64,000 nucleotides of DNA from Bog-756 sp963704615 (GCA_963704615.1 OY969923.1:1798001-1862000), one strand, 5' to 3'; counted from the first letter of the stretch, positions 51,853 to 62,097 are shown. The notes: a model not told the origin generated them from the letters alone. Program-made: numbers and translations.

Positions 51853-52242
51853 ATGGGTGACATCGTCGAATTGACAATACCCGTGAGGGCGGACCTCGTC
51901 GTCCTCGCTCGGTTGACCGCGGCGACAGTGGCCTCGAGGGCTGATTTTGACGTCGAGGAGATTGAGGATCTGCGGTTGGCGGTCGACGAGCTCTGTGTAT
52001 CGGTGATTCAAGGCGCCCTCGACGGACGGCTGGACCTCCAGTTCAGTAGGGACGATGACGAGATCGAGGTGTCCTGTCGTTACCGGGCCGCGTCGAGCGT
52101 GGCGTCGACAGCTGCTGACGAATCCCTGCAGGGTCTCTCGGCCCGGATTCTCGACGCCTTGGTCGACGACCACGGTGAGAGCAATGAGGGTGATCAGCGA
52201 CGGGCATGGTTGCGGAAGCGGCGAGCCCGGCAATCCGCCTGA
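51853..52242 (+). CDS. rsbW: RsbW-type anti-sigma factor / kinase
   Basis: The 129-residue protein is the GHKL anti-sigma factor of a partner-switching module. It has VEEIEDLRLAVDELCVSVIQGAL, the N-box region that in actinobacterial RsbW/UsfX is often degenerate; the G2 end is also short. It should hold the sigma factor encoded next door. The ATG lies 49 bases behind the frameshifted rsbV. Its stop shares bases with the sigma ATG at 52242 (TGATG). Confidence 0.82.
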   Translation: MGDIVELTIPVRADLVVLARLTAATVASRADFDVEEIEDLRLAVDELCVSVIQGALDGRLDLQFSRDDDEIEVSCRYRAASSVASTAADESLQGLSARILDALVDDHGESNEGDQRRAWLRKRRARQSA

Positions 52243-52991
52243 TGGTGCCACCGGGCGATCCCTCCACGGAGACACGCCAGCTTTTCGTCGAATTTGCGAA
52301 GACCCGGGATCCCAACCTTCGGGGCGAATTGGTGGAGGCCCACCTGGGGCTGGCCCATCAGCTGGCGCGTCGCTTCACCAACCGCGGGGAGACCTATGAC
52401 GATCTCGTCCAGGTCGCATCGATTGCGCTGATCAAGTCCGTCGAGCGCTTCGACCCCGATCTCGGTGTCGAGTTCTCGACGTTTGCCACCCGTACGATCG
52501 TGGGCGAGCTCAAGCGGCACTTTCGTGACAAAGGATGGGCGATTCGTGCGCCACGGCGGCTCCAGGAGCTCTACCTCGAGCTGGGTCAGGTGATTGACAC
52601 CCTGTCCCAGGAACTGGGGAGGCCGCCGACGGTTTCGGAGATGGCCCGGGTGACGGGAGCCTCGGAGGAAGCGGTCCTGGAGGCACTGGAGGCCGGCCAG
52701 AGTTATCGCGCCTCCTCGATCGATGCTCCCGACCGACAGGAAGGCACCGTCGCCTCTCGGTTGGGTGAATTGGACGCCGGTTTCGTCGGGGCGGAGGACC
52801 GCATGATCCTGGCTCTGTCGCTGGCCGATCTCCCCGAGCGGGAGCGAATCATTCTGAAGCTCCGATTTGTGGACGGATTGACCCAGTCGCAGATTGCCAC
52901 GGAGATCGGCATCAGCCAGATGCACGTCTCCCGGCTGTTGACGGCAAGCCTGGCCAAGCTGCGAGTGGGTTTCGTCAACGAGCCTGAGTGA
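52242..52991 (+). CDS. Sigma-70 family factor of the SigB/SigF group
   Basis: The 249-residue protein has sigma regions 2, 3 and 4: VEAHLGLAHQLARRFTNRGETYDDLVQVASIALIKSVERFDPDLGVEFSTFATRTIVGELKRHFRDKGWAIRAPRR is the classical SigB/F region 2; region 4 ends IILKLRFVDGLTQSQIATEIGISQMHVSRLL. It directs polymerase to general-stress promoters and is controlled by the adjacent rsbW/rsbV. The ATG at 52242 overlaps the rsbW stop (TGATG); an in-frame ATG at 52206 would overlap by 37 bases. Confidence 0.92.
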   Translation: MVPPGDPSTETRQLFVEFAKTRDPNLRGELVEAHLGLAHQLARRFTNRGETYDDLVQVASIALIKSVERFDPDLGVEFSTFATRTIVGELKRHFRDKGWAIRAPRRLQELYLELGQVIDTLSQELGRPPTVSEMARVTGASEEAVLEALEAGQSYRASSIDAPDRQEGTVASRLGELDAGFVGAEDRMILALSLADLPERERIILKLRFVDGLTQSQIATEIGISQMHVSRLLTASLAKLRVGFVNEPE

Positions 52992-53105
52992 GATCCGCTG
53001 GTGTTCCGCACCTGAGGAGCTGGTCTCGATGGGGCGCGTTTGACCTCCGGGGCGGGAGAGCCCACACTGGCCCGAGGCCTGGGGGGCCGGCGAGGAGCCG
53101 ATGAC

Positions 53106-53561
53106 ATGGGACAGTGGACGCGAGCGGAGATCGAGGCGGCCTTCGCCGACTACCAGCGCAAGGCCGCCGAAGCCGGCAGCTCCGGTGACTGGAAAGCTTG
53201 GGCCGATCAGTTCACCGACGATGCGATCTACATCGAGCACCATTTCGGGACGTTCGAGGGCCGCGATGCCATCTACGCGTGGATCAGCTCATGTATGGCC
53301 GATTACCCCGGCCGGGACATGCCCGAGTTCCCCATCGAGTGGTACGTGATCGACGAGGATCGGGGCTGGGTGGTGTGCCAGGTGTGGAACCGGATGAGGG
53401 ATCCGGGTGACGGTTCGGTTCACCAGGAGTACAACTTCACCCTCCTCAAGTACGCCGGAGACGGGCGGTGGTCCTCTGAGGAGGACATCTACAACCCCAT
53501 GCGCTTCGGCGCCATGGTGGCCGGGTGGGAGGCGGCCGGCAAGGCCGTACATCCGCACTAA
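53106..53561 (+). CDS. SnoaL/NTF2-like fold protein
   Basis: The 151-residue protein has the SnoaL-like fold: ADYQRKAAEAGSSGDWKAWADQFTDDAIYIEHHFGTFEGRDAIYAWI, then WYVIDEDRGWVVCQVWNRM and YNFTLLKYAGDGRWSSEEDIYNP. Members are isomerases, hydrolases or bile-acid dehydratase-like proteins; activity is unknown. ATG 53106 has GAGGAG nine bases upstream. It lies alone behind the sigma operon. Confidence 0.78.
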   Translation: MGQWTRAEIEAAFADYQRKAAEAGSSGDWKAWADQFTDDAIYIEHHFGTFEGRDAIYAWISSCMADYPGRDMPEFPIEWYVIDEDRGWVVCQVWNRMRDPGDGSVHQEYNFTLLKYAGDGRWSSEEDIYNPMRFGAMVAGWEAAGKAVHPH

Positions 53562-53647
53562 ATTCCCCCTGTCGGACAGGTCTCGGTCCGGTCCGCCGGA
53601 GACGGGGCCCACTCCCGCGGCGGGCCTCGATTGGCTACGGTTGACAT

Positions 53648-54508
53648 GTGGAGGTGCGACGACTGGGGAGGACCGGGCACCATTCGTCGGTCGCCGTCCT
53701 GGGCGGTGCGGCGTTCTGGGATTCCGATCCCGAGGCCACCGAGATCTCCTTTGCCGAGGCCCTGGATGCCGGGGTCAACCATCTGGACGTGGCACCCCAG
53801 TACGGGCGGGCCCAGGATCTCTTGGGACCGCTGATCCCTCCGGTCCGAGATCGCCTGTTCGTGGCCTGCAAGACGCTGCGCCACAGCCGCGACGGGGTGC
53901 GTGCTCAGCTCGAGGAGTCATTGACCCTCCTGGGCTGCGACTACTTCGATCTCTACCAATTGCACGCCGTGACCGATCTCGAGGAGCTGGATGTCCGCGA
54001 CGACGCGGCGGAGGCGATCCTGGCCGCCCGGGATGAGGGTTTGTGCCGGTGGGTGGGTATCACCGGCCACGAGCTGACCGCGCCGGCGGCCCACCTCGAA
54101 GGGCTGCGTCGCTACGACTTCGACACGGTCATGTTCCCGGTGAACCCCCAGCTGTGGTCGGATCACATCTACCGCCGCGACGCCGAGGCGCTGCTGGCCC
54201 ATGCCGTCGAGCACGACGTCGGGGTGATGGCCATCAAAGCGGCCGCCGCCCGGCCCTGGGGTGCCCGGCCCCACTCCTCCACCACCTGGTATGAGCCCTA
54301 CACATCAGAGTCGGACGTCACCCGGGCAATCCGGTTCACCCTTTCGATTCCGGGTGTGGACGCGTTCTGCACCCCGGGCGACAGGGAGGTGCTCCGGGTT
54401 GCCCTGGCGGCCGCTCAGGGTTTCACCCCGATGAGCGATGCCGAGCTGGAGAGTGCAGCCGCTGCAGTTGTCGGGGACCCCAGCATCTTTCCCATGCCCG
54501 CCGCCTGA
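53648..54508 (+). CDS. Aldo/keto reductase family protein
   Basis: The 286-residue protein has a TIM barrel with EVRRLGRTGHHSSVAVLGGAAFWDSDPEATEISFAEALDAGVNHLDVAPQYGRAQDLLG, then VACKTLRHSRDGVRAQLEESLTLLGCDYFDLYQLHAV and VGVMAIKAAAARPWG. The Asp/Tyr/Lys/His tetrad is represented by NHLDVAPQYG, ACKTL and YQLHAV. The cofactor is probably NADPH. The substrate is unknown. It starts with GTG and has no strong ribosome site. Confidence 0.85.
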   Translation: MEVRRLGRTGHHSSVAVLGGAAFWDSDPEATEISFAEALDAGVNHLDVAPQYGRAQDLLGPLIPPVRDRLFVACKTLRHSRDGVRAQLEESLTLLGCDYFDLYQLHAVTDLEELDVRDDAAEAILAARDEGLCRWVGITGHELTAPAAHLEGLRRYDFDTVMFPVNPQLWSDHIYRRDAEALLAHAVEHDVGVMAIKAAAARPWGARPHSSTTWYEPYTSESDVTRAIRFTLSIPGVDAFCTPGDREVLRVALAAAQGFTPMSDAELESAAAAVVGDPSIFPMPAA

Positions 54509-54741
54509 TCACGGTGACACCGCATTTGACCGGCGAAGAGATGTGGCCGCCGATACACTAATTGGTCTCCCTCCCAACGGTGCGGGTTTGGACAGTCAGG
54601 CCTGCACCGTCACAGCCCCAGCCGCTCGCATCGACACCTCGTGACCACGGTCGATTCGAGGGCGGGGTCGTGGATGTGTCGGAACCATGTCGGAACCAGG
54701 ACCCCGGTCCTGCTCCATCACCCCAGACGTAGGCTCGGGTC

Positions 54742-55317
54742 GTGAGAGGAATCGCACCGAGGGGCCCTCGCCTGCGCAGTCTGCTCGGAATGATGGTCGT
54801 CGTTGTCCTCGCTGTCCTGGCGGCCACCGGGATCCGCGCCTACGCCGCCCAGTCCTTCGACGTTCCCTCGCCGTCGATGTACCCGACTCTTCAGCCCGGC
54901 GACCGGATTGTGGTCGACAAACTGTTCTCGACCTTGCACACCGGTGACATCATCGTGTTCCGACGGGCACCCGGCGACAACGATCCCGAATATCCGGTGT
55001 TGGTGAAGAGGGTCATCGGCACGCCCGGGGAGACCATCGCCTCGTCGGGAAAGCCGATCCTCATCAATGGTCGACCTCTGGCCCAGCCCTGGCTCCCCCC
55101 GCTCACCGGAATTTGCAGCGAGACCGCCGCCAACATCCGATCGCAACGCATTCCTGCGAGTCAGTACTTTGTCATGGGGGATTGCCGAGGAGACTCCAGT
55201 GACAGTCGGGTCTGGGGAACCGTGCCACAGGGGAACGTCATCGGGAAGGTGACCGTCATCGGGAAGGTGACCGTCATCGTGTGGAGACACAATCACCCCT
55301 GGGCTCATTGGTTCTGA
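54742..55317 (+). CDS. lepB: Signal peptidase I
   Basis: The 191-residue protein has one N-terminal membrane helix (GMMVVVVLAVLAATGIRAYAA), the nucleophile in VPSPSMYPTL (Ser45) and the general base in PVLVKRVIGTPGE (Lys89), then the GDCRGDSSDSRVWG box. It cleaves signal peptides on the outer side of the membrane. It starts with GTG; the ribosome site is weak. The C-terminus holds a duplicated VIGKVT, coded by an exact 18-base repeat. Confidence 0.92.
   Translation: MRGIAPRGPRLRSLLGMMVVVVLAVLAATGIRAYAAQSFDVPSPSMYPTLQPGDRIVVDKLFSTLHTGDIIVFRRAPGDNDPEYPVLVKRVIGTPGETIASSGKPILINGRPLAQPWLPPLTGICSETAANIRSQRIPASQYFVMGDCRGDSSDSRVWGTVPQGNVIGKVTVIGKVTVIVWRHNHPWAHWF
55237..55272 (+). repeat. 18-bp tandem duplication in the signal peptidase gene
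   Basis: GTCATCGGGAAGGTGACC is present twice in a row (55237-55254 and 55255-55272), adding VIGKVT to the last beta strand of the signal peptidase. It is in frame and leaves the active site untouched. Confidence 0.8.
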
Positions 55318-55373
55318 TCGGCTCACTGCACGGTTCTGTTCGGCCCACCATCGGAGCCGGCCACCATGGACCC

Positions 55374-56381
<1,008 letters not shown>

Positions 56382-56479
56382 GGGTTCCCAGTCTGCCCCA
56401 AGCAGGCCAACACGGTTCTATCGGTTCCCACCTCGGACCGAGGGGACGCCTAGGGTAAGACGATGTCTGGTCGGGGCGG

Positions 56480-57688
56480 GTGCAGACCGGTATGACGGTC
56501 GCCACTGTCGAAACCCTGGTTCTCATTGCCATCGCCGCCGTGCTGGCACCGATCATCTCGGAGCTGACCGGCCGGCTGGCTATCCCCGAGATCGTCATCC
56601 AGATCGGCTTTGGGATCCTGCTCGGGCCGTACGTCTTCGGTCTGGCCCATGTGGACGACGTGGTGACCGGCCTGTCCGATCTGGGCTTGACCTACCTCGT
56701 CTTCCTGGCTGGCTACGAGTTGGACCTCCAGAGGATCAGGGGCAAACCGCTCCGCCTGGCCACCGCTGGTTGGTCGATCTCGTTGGTCATCGGTCTCGGT
56801 GCGGCCTTCGCCCTGGTGTCTGCCGGCCTGGCCCGCGACACGGTGGTGGTCGGTCTGGCCCTGACCACCACGGCCATGGGCACACTGGTCCCCATCCTGC
56901 AGGACGCCGGAGTGCTGACCACTCCCTTCGGGGCGTTCATATCGGCCATCGGCACAGTGGGGGAGTTTGGTCCGATCGTCGCCGTGGCCCTCTTGCTCAC
57001 CAGAAAGGATCCGGTCCTGACCACCGTGCTGTTGGTGACCTTCGTCGCCGTCGCCGTGGTCACCGTGCTGTTCGCGGCCCGCGAGCAACCACCACCCCTG
57101 GTGTCCCTGCTCAACCGCCATCTCGAGTCGAGCGCGCAGCTTCCGGTGCGGATCTCGTTGCTGTTCATCGTGCTTCTGGTCCTCTTGGCCGAGACCCTCG
57201 GCCTCGACGTGCTGCTGGGCGCCTTCTCCGCCGGTGTGGTGGTCCGGCTGTTCTCGGCCCGGGGGGAGAGTGAGGCGATCAAGGCCAAGCTGGAGGCCAT
57301 CGGCTACGGGTTCCTCATCCCGATCTTCTTCGTGGTCAGCGGCATCGAGTTCGATCTGCATGTCTTCATCCAGCACCCGCGCGAACTGTGGCGGGTGCCG
57401 GTGTTCCTCGCCCTGATGCTGGTGGCCCGGGGTGCGCCGGTGTACCTGCTCTACCGCACGAACCTGACGGTTGCTCAGCGGCTGCCCATGGCCCTGTTCT
57501 CGGCCACCGGCCTCCCCCTCATCGTGGTCATCACCAGCATCGCCCTGGCCGAGGGCCGCATGCTCGAAGTCAACGCCGCGTCATTGGTGGCCGCGGGCAT
57601 GCTCTCGGTCATGGTGTTCCCGGCCGTCGGCCTGGGGCGGCTCCGGAGCGCCGGTGCCGTCGGCGAACCCGAGGCGGCTCCGTCATGA
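56480..57688 (+). CDS. Cation:proton antiporter, CPA2 family
   Basis: The 402-residue membrane protein has about twelve helices and no C-terminal nucleotide-binding (TrkA-N) domain. LAPIISELTGRLAIPEIVIQIGFGILLGPYVFGLAHVDDVV and LGLTYLVFLAGYELDLQRI are typical starts of Na+/H+ or K+/H+ antiporters. It starts with GTG 56480; ATG 56492 is an alternative. The ion is unknown. It lies divergent from the deacetylase gene. Confidence 0.88.
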   Translation: MQTGMTVATVETLVLIAIAAVLAPIISELTGRLAIPEIVIQIGFGILLGPYVFGLAHVDDVVTGLSDLGLTYLVFLAGYELDLQRIRGKPLRLATAGWSISLVIGLGAAFALVSAGLARDTVVVGLALTTTAMGTLVPILQDAGVLTTPFGAFISAIGTVGEFGPIVAVALLLTRKDPVLTTVLLVTFVAVAVVTVLFAAREQPPPLVSLLNRHLESSAQLPVRISLLFIVLLVLLAETLGLDVLLGAFSAGVVVRLFSARGESEAIKAKLEAIGYGFLIPIFFVVSGIEFDLHVFIQHPRELWRVPVFLALMLVARGAPVYLLYRTNLTVAQRLPMALFSATGLPLIVVITSIALAEGRMLEVNAASLVAAGMLSVMVFPAVGLGRLRSAGAVGEPEAAPS

Positions 57689-57734
57689 TCATCGACCCTC
57701 GGTGCGGCGGTCCGACCCGGTGATGGCTGCCTGA

Positions 57735-58415
57735 TCAGGGAGTCGGGCGCTGCACCGAAGACCAGTCCCGGGCTTCCAAGTAAGGGGCGAAGGCCGTGGC
57801 GATGGTGTCGATGTCCGCCGCGCTCTTGGGACGCTGCAATTCGTAGACGTGTGGGAAATCCAGCCAGCCGGTGACGTGCTCCCACAGACAGACCGCATCG
57901 TTGCCCGACGGGGGTTCGACGAGTACGGGACCGAACAAGGCCTGCCCGTCGTCGAAGATCAGGGTGGGCACGCCGAACCCACCCTTCGCCACCACCTTCT
58001 CGTGTTCGGTCAGGATCTCGTCACCGGTGGAGGGGTCATCGATGGCAGCCCTGACGATTCCCGGGTCCATGCCCATCTCGATCAGCAGCTCCTCGGCCAC
58101 CTCGGGTCGGTGGGGCTTCCGCCCCTCGACGTGCAGCGCCCTCCCGGCCACCAGGTACCACTGGTCGAGCAGATCCATGTCGCGACGACGAAGATAGGCA
58201 CCGATCCTCATCATCGACCACCCGTAGGACCATTCGCGTTCCCAGGGGTGCTTCTTTCCCTCCACTCGGTTGACTTCTTCGAGGCTGAAGAAACGCCAAC
58301 GCACATCGAGGCCGGTCATGGTCCGCACCTCGCGGATCCACAGCGAGGTCTGGTACGCCCACGGGCACATGATGTCGAAGTGGAAGTCGACTGCGCCTGG
58401 ATGCTCCATCGTCAT
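57735..58415 (-). CDS. DsbA-family protein with single active-site Cys (mycothiol-type)
   Basis: The 226-residue protein has a thioredoxin fold with an inserted helical domain. The active site is in HFDIMCPWAYQTSLW, C-P-W-A, with one Cys where DsbA has C-P-H-C. This is the form seen in actinobacterial mycothiol-dependent enzymes such as Rv2466c (there C-P-W-C). GGFGVPTLIFDDGQALFGP is the usual cis-Pro region. ATG 58415 has GAGGAG six bases upstream. It could reduce or isomerise a small substrate rather than make disulfides. Confidence 0.8.
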   Translation of the reverse strand: MTMEHPGAVDFHFDIMCPWAYQTSLWIREVRTMTGLDVRWRFFSLEEVNRVEGKKHPWEREWSYGWSMMRIGAYLRRRDMDLLDQWYLVAGRALHVEGRKPHRPEVAEELLIEMGMDPGIVRAAIDDPSTGDEILTEHEKVVAKGGFGVPTLIFDDGQALFGPVLVEPPSGNDAVCLWEHVTGWLDFPHVYELQRPKSAADIDTIATAFAPYLEARDWSSVQRPTP

Positions 58416-58494
58416 TGCCGCTCCTCGTTCCCGACTGCACGACCCGTGCCCGTTCTTGCACCGTACTCGGGGGCGCCAAAGCACCGTACCGGGT

Positions 58495-59430
58495 TCAGCC
58501 CCGCAACCCGATGGCCAGCTCGACAAAACGGGCGACCGCCGGTGATCGCGGACCGTCTCTGTGGATGAGTGCGATGTTGCGGGTCACGGCGGGCCGCGGC
58601 CGCCGGACTGCGGCCCCGAGCGTGGCGGCCACGGCCGCGATCGGCTCGGGCACCAAGGCGGCGCCGGCCCCCGCCAGGACCAGGGGCAGAATGGCGTCGC
58701 GCTGAGCAGTCACGACCGAGACGAAGGGTTTGACGCCGGCCTCGGCGAAGCCGTCGTCGAGCAACCGTCGGGTCGACGTGCCGATCGGTGCGGCCACAAA
58801 GGGGACGTCGGCCATGTCGGCCAGGGCCAGGGTGGGGGCGGTGGCGGTGACGGCGCCGATCGGACCGGCCGCGGCCGGGGGAGGACGGTCCCCGCCGGTG
58901 GGTGAGGCCGGCTCCGCGGGCAGGACGAGGAGCAAAGCCTGTTGGCCGACCGGCACGCTGACCAAGCCGTCGGGGAAGTCGTCCACTTCGGTGAGCCCGG
59001 CTTCACACCGCCCGTCCCGGACCATGGAGATCAGGTCCGCCGTGTCCTCGGGGGCAGCCAGGTCCAGGGTCACCCCTGGATAGAGCAGGTGGAAGCGGCC
59101 CACCATGGCGGCCAAGGGATCAGCGGCCAGGGTGGGCAGGCTGGCCAGAGACAGGGTGCCGGCATGGGCCCCGGTCACCGCCGCCACCGCCGCCTTCCCA
59201 GTCGCCACGTCGCGCAGCGCCTGACGAGCCGGACCAACCAGTGCGTGGCCCGCCGCCGTCAAGATGACCCGACGCCCGAGCCGCTCGAAGAGGGGGACAC
59301 CGAGCTCCCGCTCGAGCTCTTTGACGGCCAGAGAGAGCGCCGGTTGGCTTACGTCGACCTCGTCCGCGGCGGCGGTGAATCCGCCGGCGTCGGCCACGGC
59401 CAAGAAATGCTCCAGCCGTCGAAGTTCCAT
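58495..59430 (-). CDS. LysR family transcriptional regulator
   Basis: The 311-residue protein has an N-terminal winged HTH (MELRRLEHFLAVADAGGFTAAADEVDVSQPALSLAVKELERELGVPLFER) and a type 2 periplasmic-binding-like effector domain. It lies divergent from an MFS exporter gene with a 71-base space, the standard arrangement for LysR control of the neighbour. The Ala/Pro-rich insertion in the middle of the effector domain is unusual but in frame. Confidence 0.92.
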   Translation of the reverse strand: MELRRLEHFLAVADAGGFTAAADEVDVSQPALSLAVKELERELGVPLFERLGRRVILTAAGHALVGPARQALRDVATGKAAVAAVTGAHAGTLSLASLPTLAADPLAAMVGRFHLLYPGVTLDLAAPEDTADLISMVRDGRCEAGLTEVDDFPDGLVSVPVGQQALLLVLPAEPASPTGGDRPPPAAAGPIGAVTATAPTLALADMADVPFVAAPIGTSTRRLLDDGFAEAGVKPFVSVVTAQRDAILPLVLAGAGAALVPEPIAAVAATLGAAVRRPRPAVTRNIALIHRDGPRSPAVARFVELAIGLRG

Positions 59431-59440
59431 AAGGTTAGCT

Positions 59441-59471
59441 TATCGAAATTATGCAATTCATCTATTCGACT
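59441..59471. promoter_or_regulatory. Candidate LysR operator between the regulator and MFS genes
   Basis: The 71-base divergent space is AT-rich and contains the inverted repeat TCGAA (59443-59447) and TTCGA (59465-59469), 17 bases apart. A LysR protein encoded next to it would be expected to bind here and regulate both genes. The consensus is too loose to be sure. Confidence 0.4.
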
Positions 59472-59501
59472 TGTGAAACGAGCTGAGTCACACTCGCCTT
59501 T

Positions 59502-61076
59502 GTGACGGCAGTTCTCGAGAACCACCGGCCCGTCGGTTGGCAACGGCTGGTCGTCGAGCCGCCCCGCCCGGCGGCCATTCGGGCCATGCCACGCGCCTCG
59601 GCGCTGGCCCTGGCCGCCGTGTGTATCGGGGCGTTCATGGGGCAGTTGGACGCCAGCATCGTCACCTTGGCCCTCCCCGCTCTGGGGAGTTCCTTCCATG
59701 CCAGCGTCGCTGTGGTCAGCTGGGTGGGTTTGAGCTACCTGCTCGTCCTGGTGGCGACGGTGGCAGTCGCCGGTCGCCTGGCCGACATGGTGGGTCGCAA
59801 GCTCCTCTACATCTACGGATTCGCCGTCTTCATCGTTGGTTCGGGCTTGTGCGCCCTCGCCCCCAGCCTTCTCGCCTTGGACGCCTGTCGGGCGCTCCAG
59901 GCGGTGGGCGCGGCGATGCTCCAGGCCAACAGTGTGGCCATCATCGCCCTGGCCGTTCCCCGCCCGAGACTGGGCCGGGCCCTCGGGATCCAAGGGGCGG
60001 CCCAAGCCTTCGGACTGGCCGCCGGTCCCTCGGTTGGGGGCCTGCTTCTCGCCGCCGGGGGATGGCGCCTCTTGTTTCTGATCAATGTGCCGGTGGGACT
60101 GGTGGGCGTGGTCGCCGCCTTCGTCTTCATCCCTCGCAGCGGTCATCTCCAGCAACATGTCGCCTTCGATTGGCGGGGGCTCGGTCTCTTCTTTCCCGCG
60201 GTCGTGTCCTTCGTCTTCGCCGTGTCCGAAGGCAACCATGTGGGCTGGACGTCACCGGTGATCGTCTCCGCCATCGGGGTGGCCTTCGTTCTCGGCGGGG
60301 CCTTCGTCTTGTGGGAGTGTCGATGCCGGGCCCCGCTGGTCGATATGTCCCTCTTCCGTCGACCGCAGTTCGCCGCCGGCGTGTCCAGCAGCGTTCTCGC
60401 CTTCCTCGTCACGTTCGGCGTCCTGGTGGTGGTGCCTTTCGCCCTGGAGCGGGGCGGCGGCTACGGGGCGATCCGGACCGGCCTCGAGCTCATGGTCCTG
60501 CCGGTCGCCCTCGGGCTTACGGCTCCCCTGTCGGGCCGGATGGCAGATCGGTTTGGCATCTCTCGGCTCACCGGGACGGGGATGGTACTGGTCGCGCTCG
60601 GACTAGCCGGTTTGAGTCGGCTCGGGCCGACGACCGGTGGCTTCGTCGGCGCCCTCGTCATCGTCGGTGCCGGCCTCGGCCTGTTCCTGGCACCCAACAA
60701 CGCCGGCATCATGGCGTCGGTCCCGCCCCATCAGTCCGGCATCGCCTCCGGCCTGCTCAATATGAGCAGGGGCCTCGGCACTGCTCTGGGGTTGGCCGTG
60801 ACTGGCGCGGTGTTTACCTTCCTCGGCGGCGACGGGGCGGCGACCGAGGTTCGCCGTGCCTTCTCCGGCACCGTGCTCGTGCTCGCTGGTGTGGCCCTGG
60901 TGGCCGCGGTCGTCTCGGCCATCGGGAGCCGCAGGCCGGAAAGGGGTCGCCGAGGATCACCCTTTTCACCAGCCCAGACCACCGCCCAGGCCGGGTCCGA
61001 TCCATCACTCAGAAGTGTCCGAGCACCGGGTGGGGAACGTAGGGTTCCTCCAGCCGGGCGATCTCCTCTTCGCTGA
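59502..61076 (+). CDS. MFS exporter, DHA2 (14-helix) family
   Basis: The 524-residue membrane protein has LDASIVTLALPAL (motif C region), GRLADMVGRKLLYI (motif A) and about fourteen helices, so it is an EmrB/QacA-type drug or metabolite exporter. It starts with GTG and is divergent from a LysR gene that probably controls it. The last 68 bases overlap the convergent aldo/keto reductase gene; the basic, Ser-rich end beyond the last helix is likely non-essential. Confidence 0.9.
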   Translation: MTAVLENHRPVGWQRLVVEPPRPAAIRAMPRASALALAAVCIGAFMGQLDASIVTLALPALGSSFHASVAVVSWVGLSYLLVLVATVAVAGRLADMVGRKLLYIYGFAVFIVGSGLCALAPSLLALDACRALQAVGAAMLQANSVAIIALAVPRPRLGRALGIQGAAQAFGLAAGPSVGGLLLAAGGWRLLFLINVPVGLVGVVAAFVFIPRSGHLQQHVAFDWRGLGLFFPAVVSFVFAVSEGNHVGWTSPVIVSAIGVAFVLGGAFVLWECRCRAPLVDMSLFRRPQFAAGVSSSVLAFLVTFGVLVVVPFALERGGGYGAIRTGLELMVLPVALGLTAPLSGRMADRFGISRLTGTGMVLVALGLAGLSRLGPTTGGFVGALVIVGAGLGLFLAPNNAGIMASVPPHQSGIASGLLNMSRGLGTALGLAVTGAVFTFLGGDGAATEVRRAFSGTVLVLAGVALVAAVVSAIGSRRPERGRRGSPFSPAQTTAQAGSDPSLRSVRAPGGERRVPPAGRSPLR

Positions 61077-61989
61077 GCTCGAGTTGCTCGGCCGCCAAGG
61101 CGTCACTGATGTGACCCGGCTTGGTGGCACCGACGATCGGGGCGGTCACCCCGGATCGTTGCATCAGCCAGGCCAAAGCGACCTGGGCGGGGGGCACCTG
61201 GCGCTCGCCGGCCACCTCGGCGACCCGTTCGACCACATCGAAATCGGTGGGTTGGCTGTAGAGATAGTCGGTGAAGCCGTCGGTGTCGGACCTCACGGTG
61301 CGGTGCTCACCGGTCCGAGTTCGATTGCCGGCCAGGACGCCGCGGGCGAGGGGGCTCCACGGGATGATGCCCACGCCCTGGTCGAGGCACAGGGGGATCA
61401 TCTCTCGCTCCTCCTCTCGATAGATGAGGTTGTAGTGGGGCTGCATGGAGACGAAGCGGGTCCAGTGGTTGAGCTCGGCCACATGCTGGGCCTTGGCGAA
61501 CTGCCAGGCGAACATGCTGGACGCTCCGACGTAGCGGGCCTTGCCCGTCCGCACCACGTCGTGGAGGGCTTGCATGGTTTCTTCGATCGGGGTGCGTGGG
61601 TCCCATCGGTGGATCTGGTAAAGGTCGACGTATTCCATGTCCAACCGGGCCAGCGAGGCATCGATGGCCGACAGGATGTGCTTGCGGGACAGGCCGCCTC
61701 CGTTCTCTCCGGGGGTCATCGGCATGAACACTTTGGTGGCGACCACCATTTCGTCGCGGCTAAAGAACTTGTGGAGGAGCCGTCCGGTGGCCACCTCACT
61801 GGCACCCTTCGAGTACGTGTCGGCGGTGTCGAAGAAGGTGATCCCGCCCTCCACCGCGGCTCGGATGATCGGTTCGGCCTGCTCCTCGTCGAGGGCCCAC
61901 GGGCGATCGCTGTCGTTGCCGAAGCTCATCATCCCGAGGCACAGCCGCGACACGCGCAGGCCGGTGGCGCCGAGATTCACGTAATCCAT
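61009..61989 (-). CDS. Aldo/keto reductase
   Basis: The 326-residue TIM-barrel protein starts MDYVNLGATGLRVSRLCLGMMSFG and has FFDTADTYSKGASE (Asp and Tyr), VVATKVF (Lys) and VDLYQIHRWD (His), so the whole catalytic tetrad is present. The C-terminal TAPIVGATKPGHI matches NADP-dependent AKRs of the YajO/Gre type. It likely reduces aldehydes or ketones. ATG 61989 has GGGAGG at good spacing, which sets the start. Confidence 0.9.
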   Translation of the reverse strand: MDYVNLGATGLRVSRLCLGMMSFGNDSDRPWALDEEQAEPIIRAAVEGGITFFDTADTYSKGASEVATGRLLHKFFSRDEMVVATKVFMPMTPGENGGGLSRKHILSAIDASLARLDMEYVDLYQIHRWDPRTPIEETMQALHDVVRTGKARYVGASSMFAWQFAKAQHVAELNHWTRFVSMQPHYNLIYREEEREMIPLCLDQGVGIIPWSPLARGVLAGNRTRTGEHRTVRSDTDGFTDYLYSQPTDFDVVERVAEVAGERQVPPAQVALAWLMQRSGVTAPIVGATKPGHISDALAAEQLELSEEEIARLEEPYVPHPVLGHF

Positions 61990-62097
61990 GGTGACCTCCC
62001 TGTCGTGTTCCCTTCTCACCATGCCGGCGGCCGGCGATCGCCGGCGCAGTGACGGCACATCGACCTTAGGCGCGGCCGCCTCGGCCGGGGACAGAGG

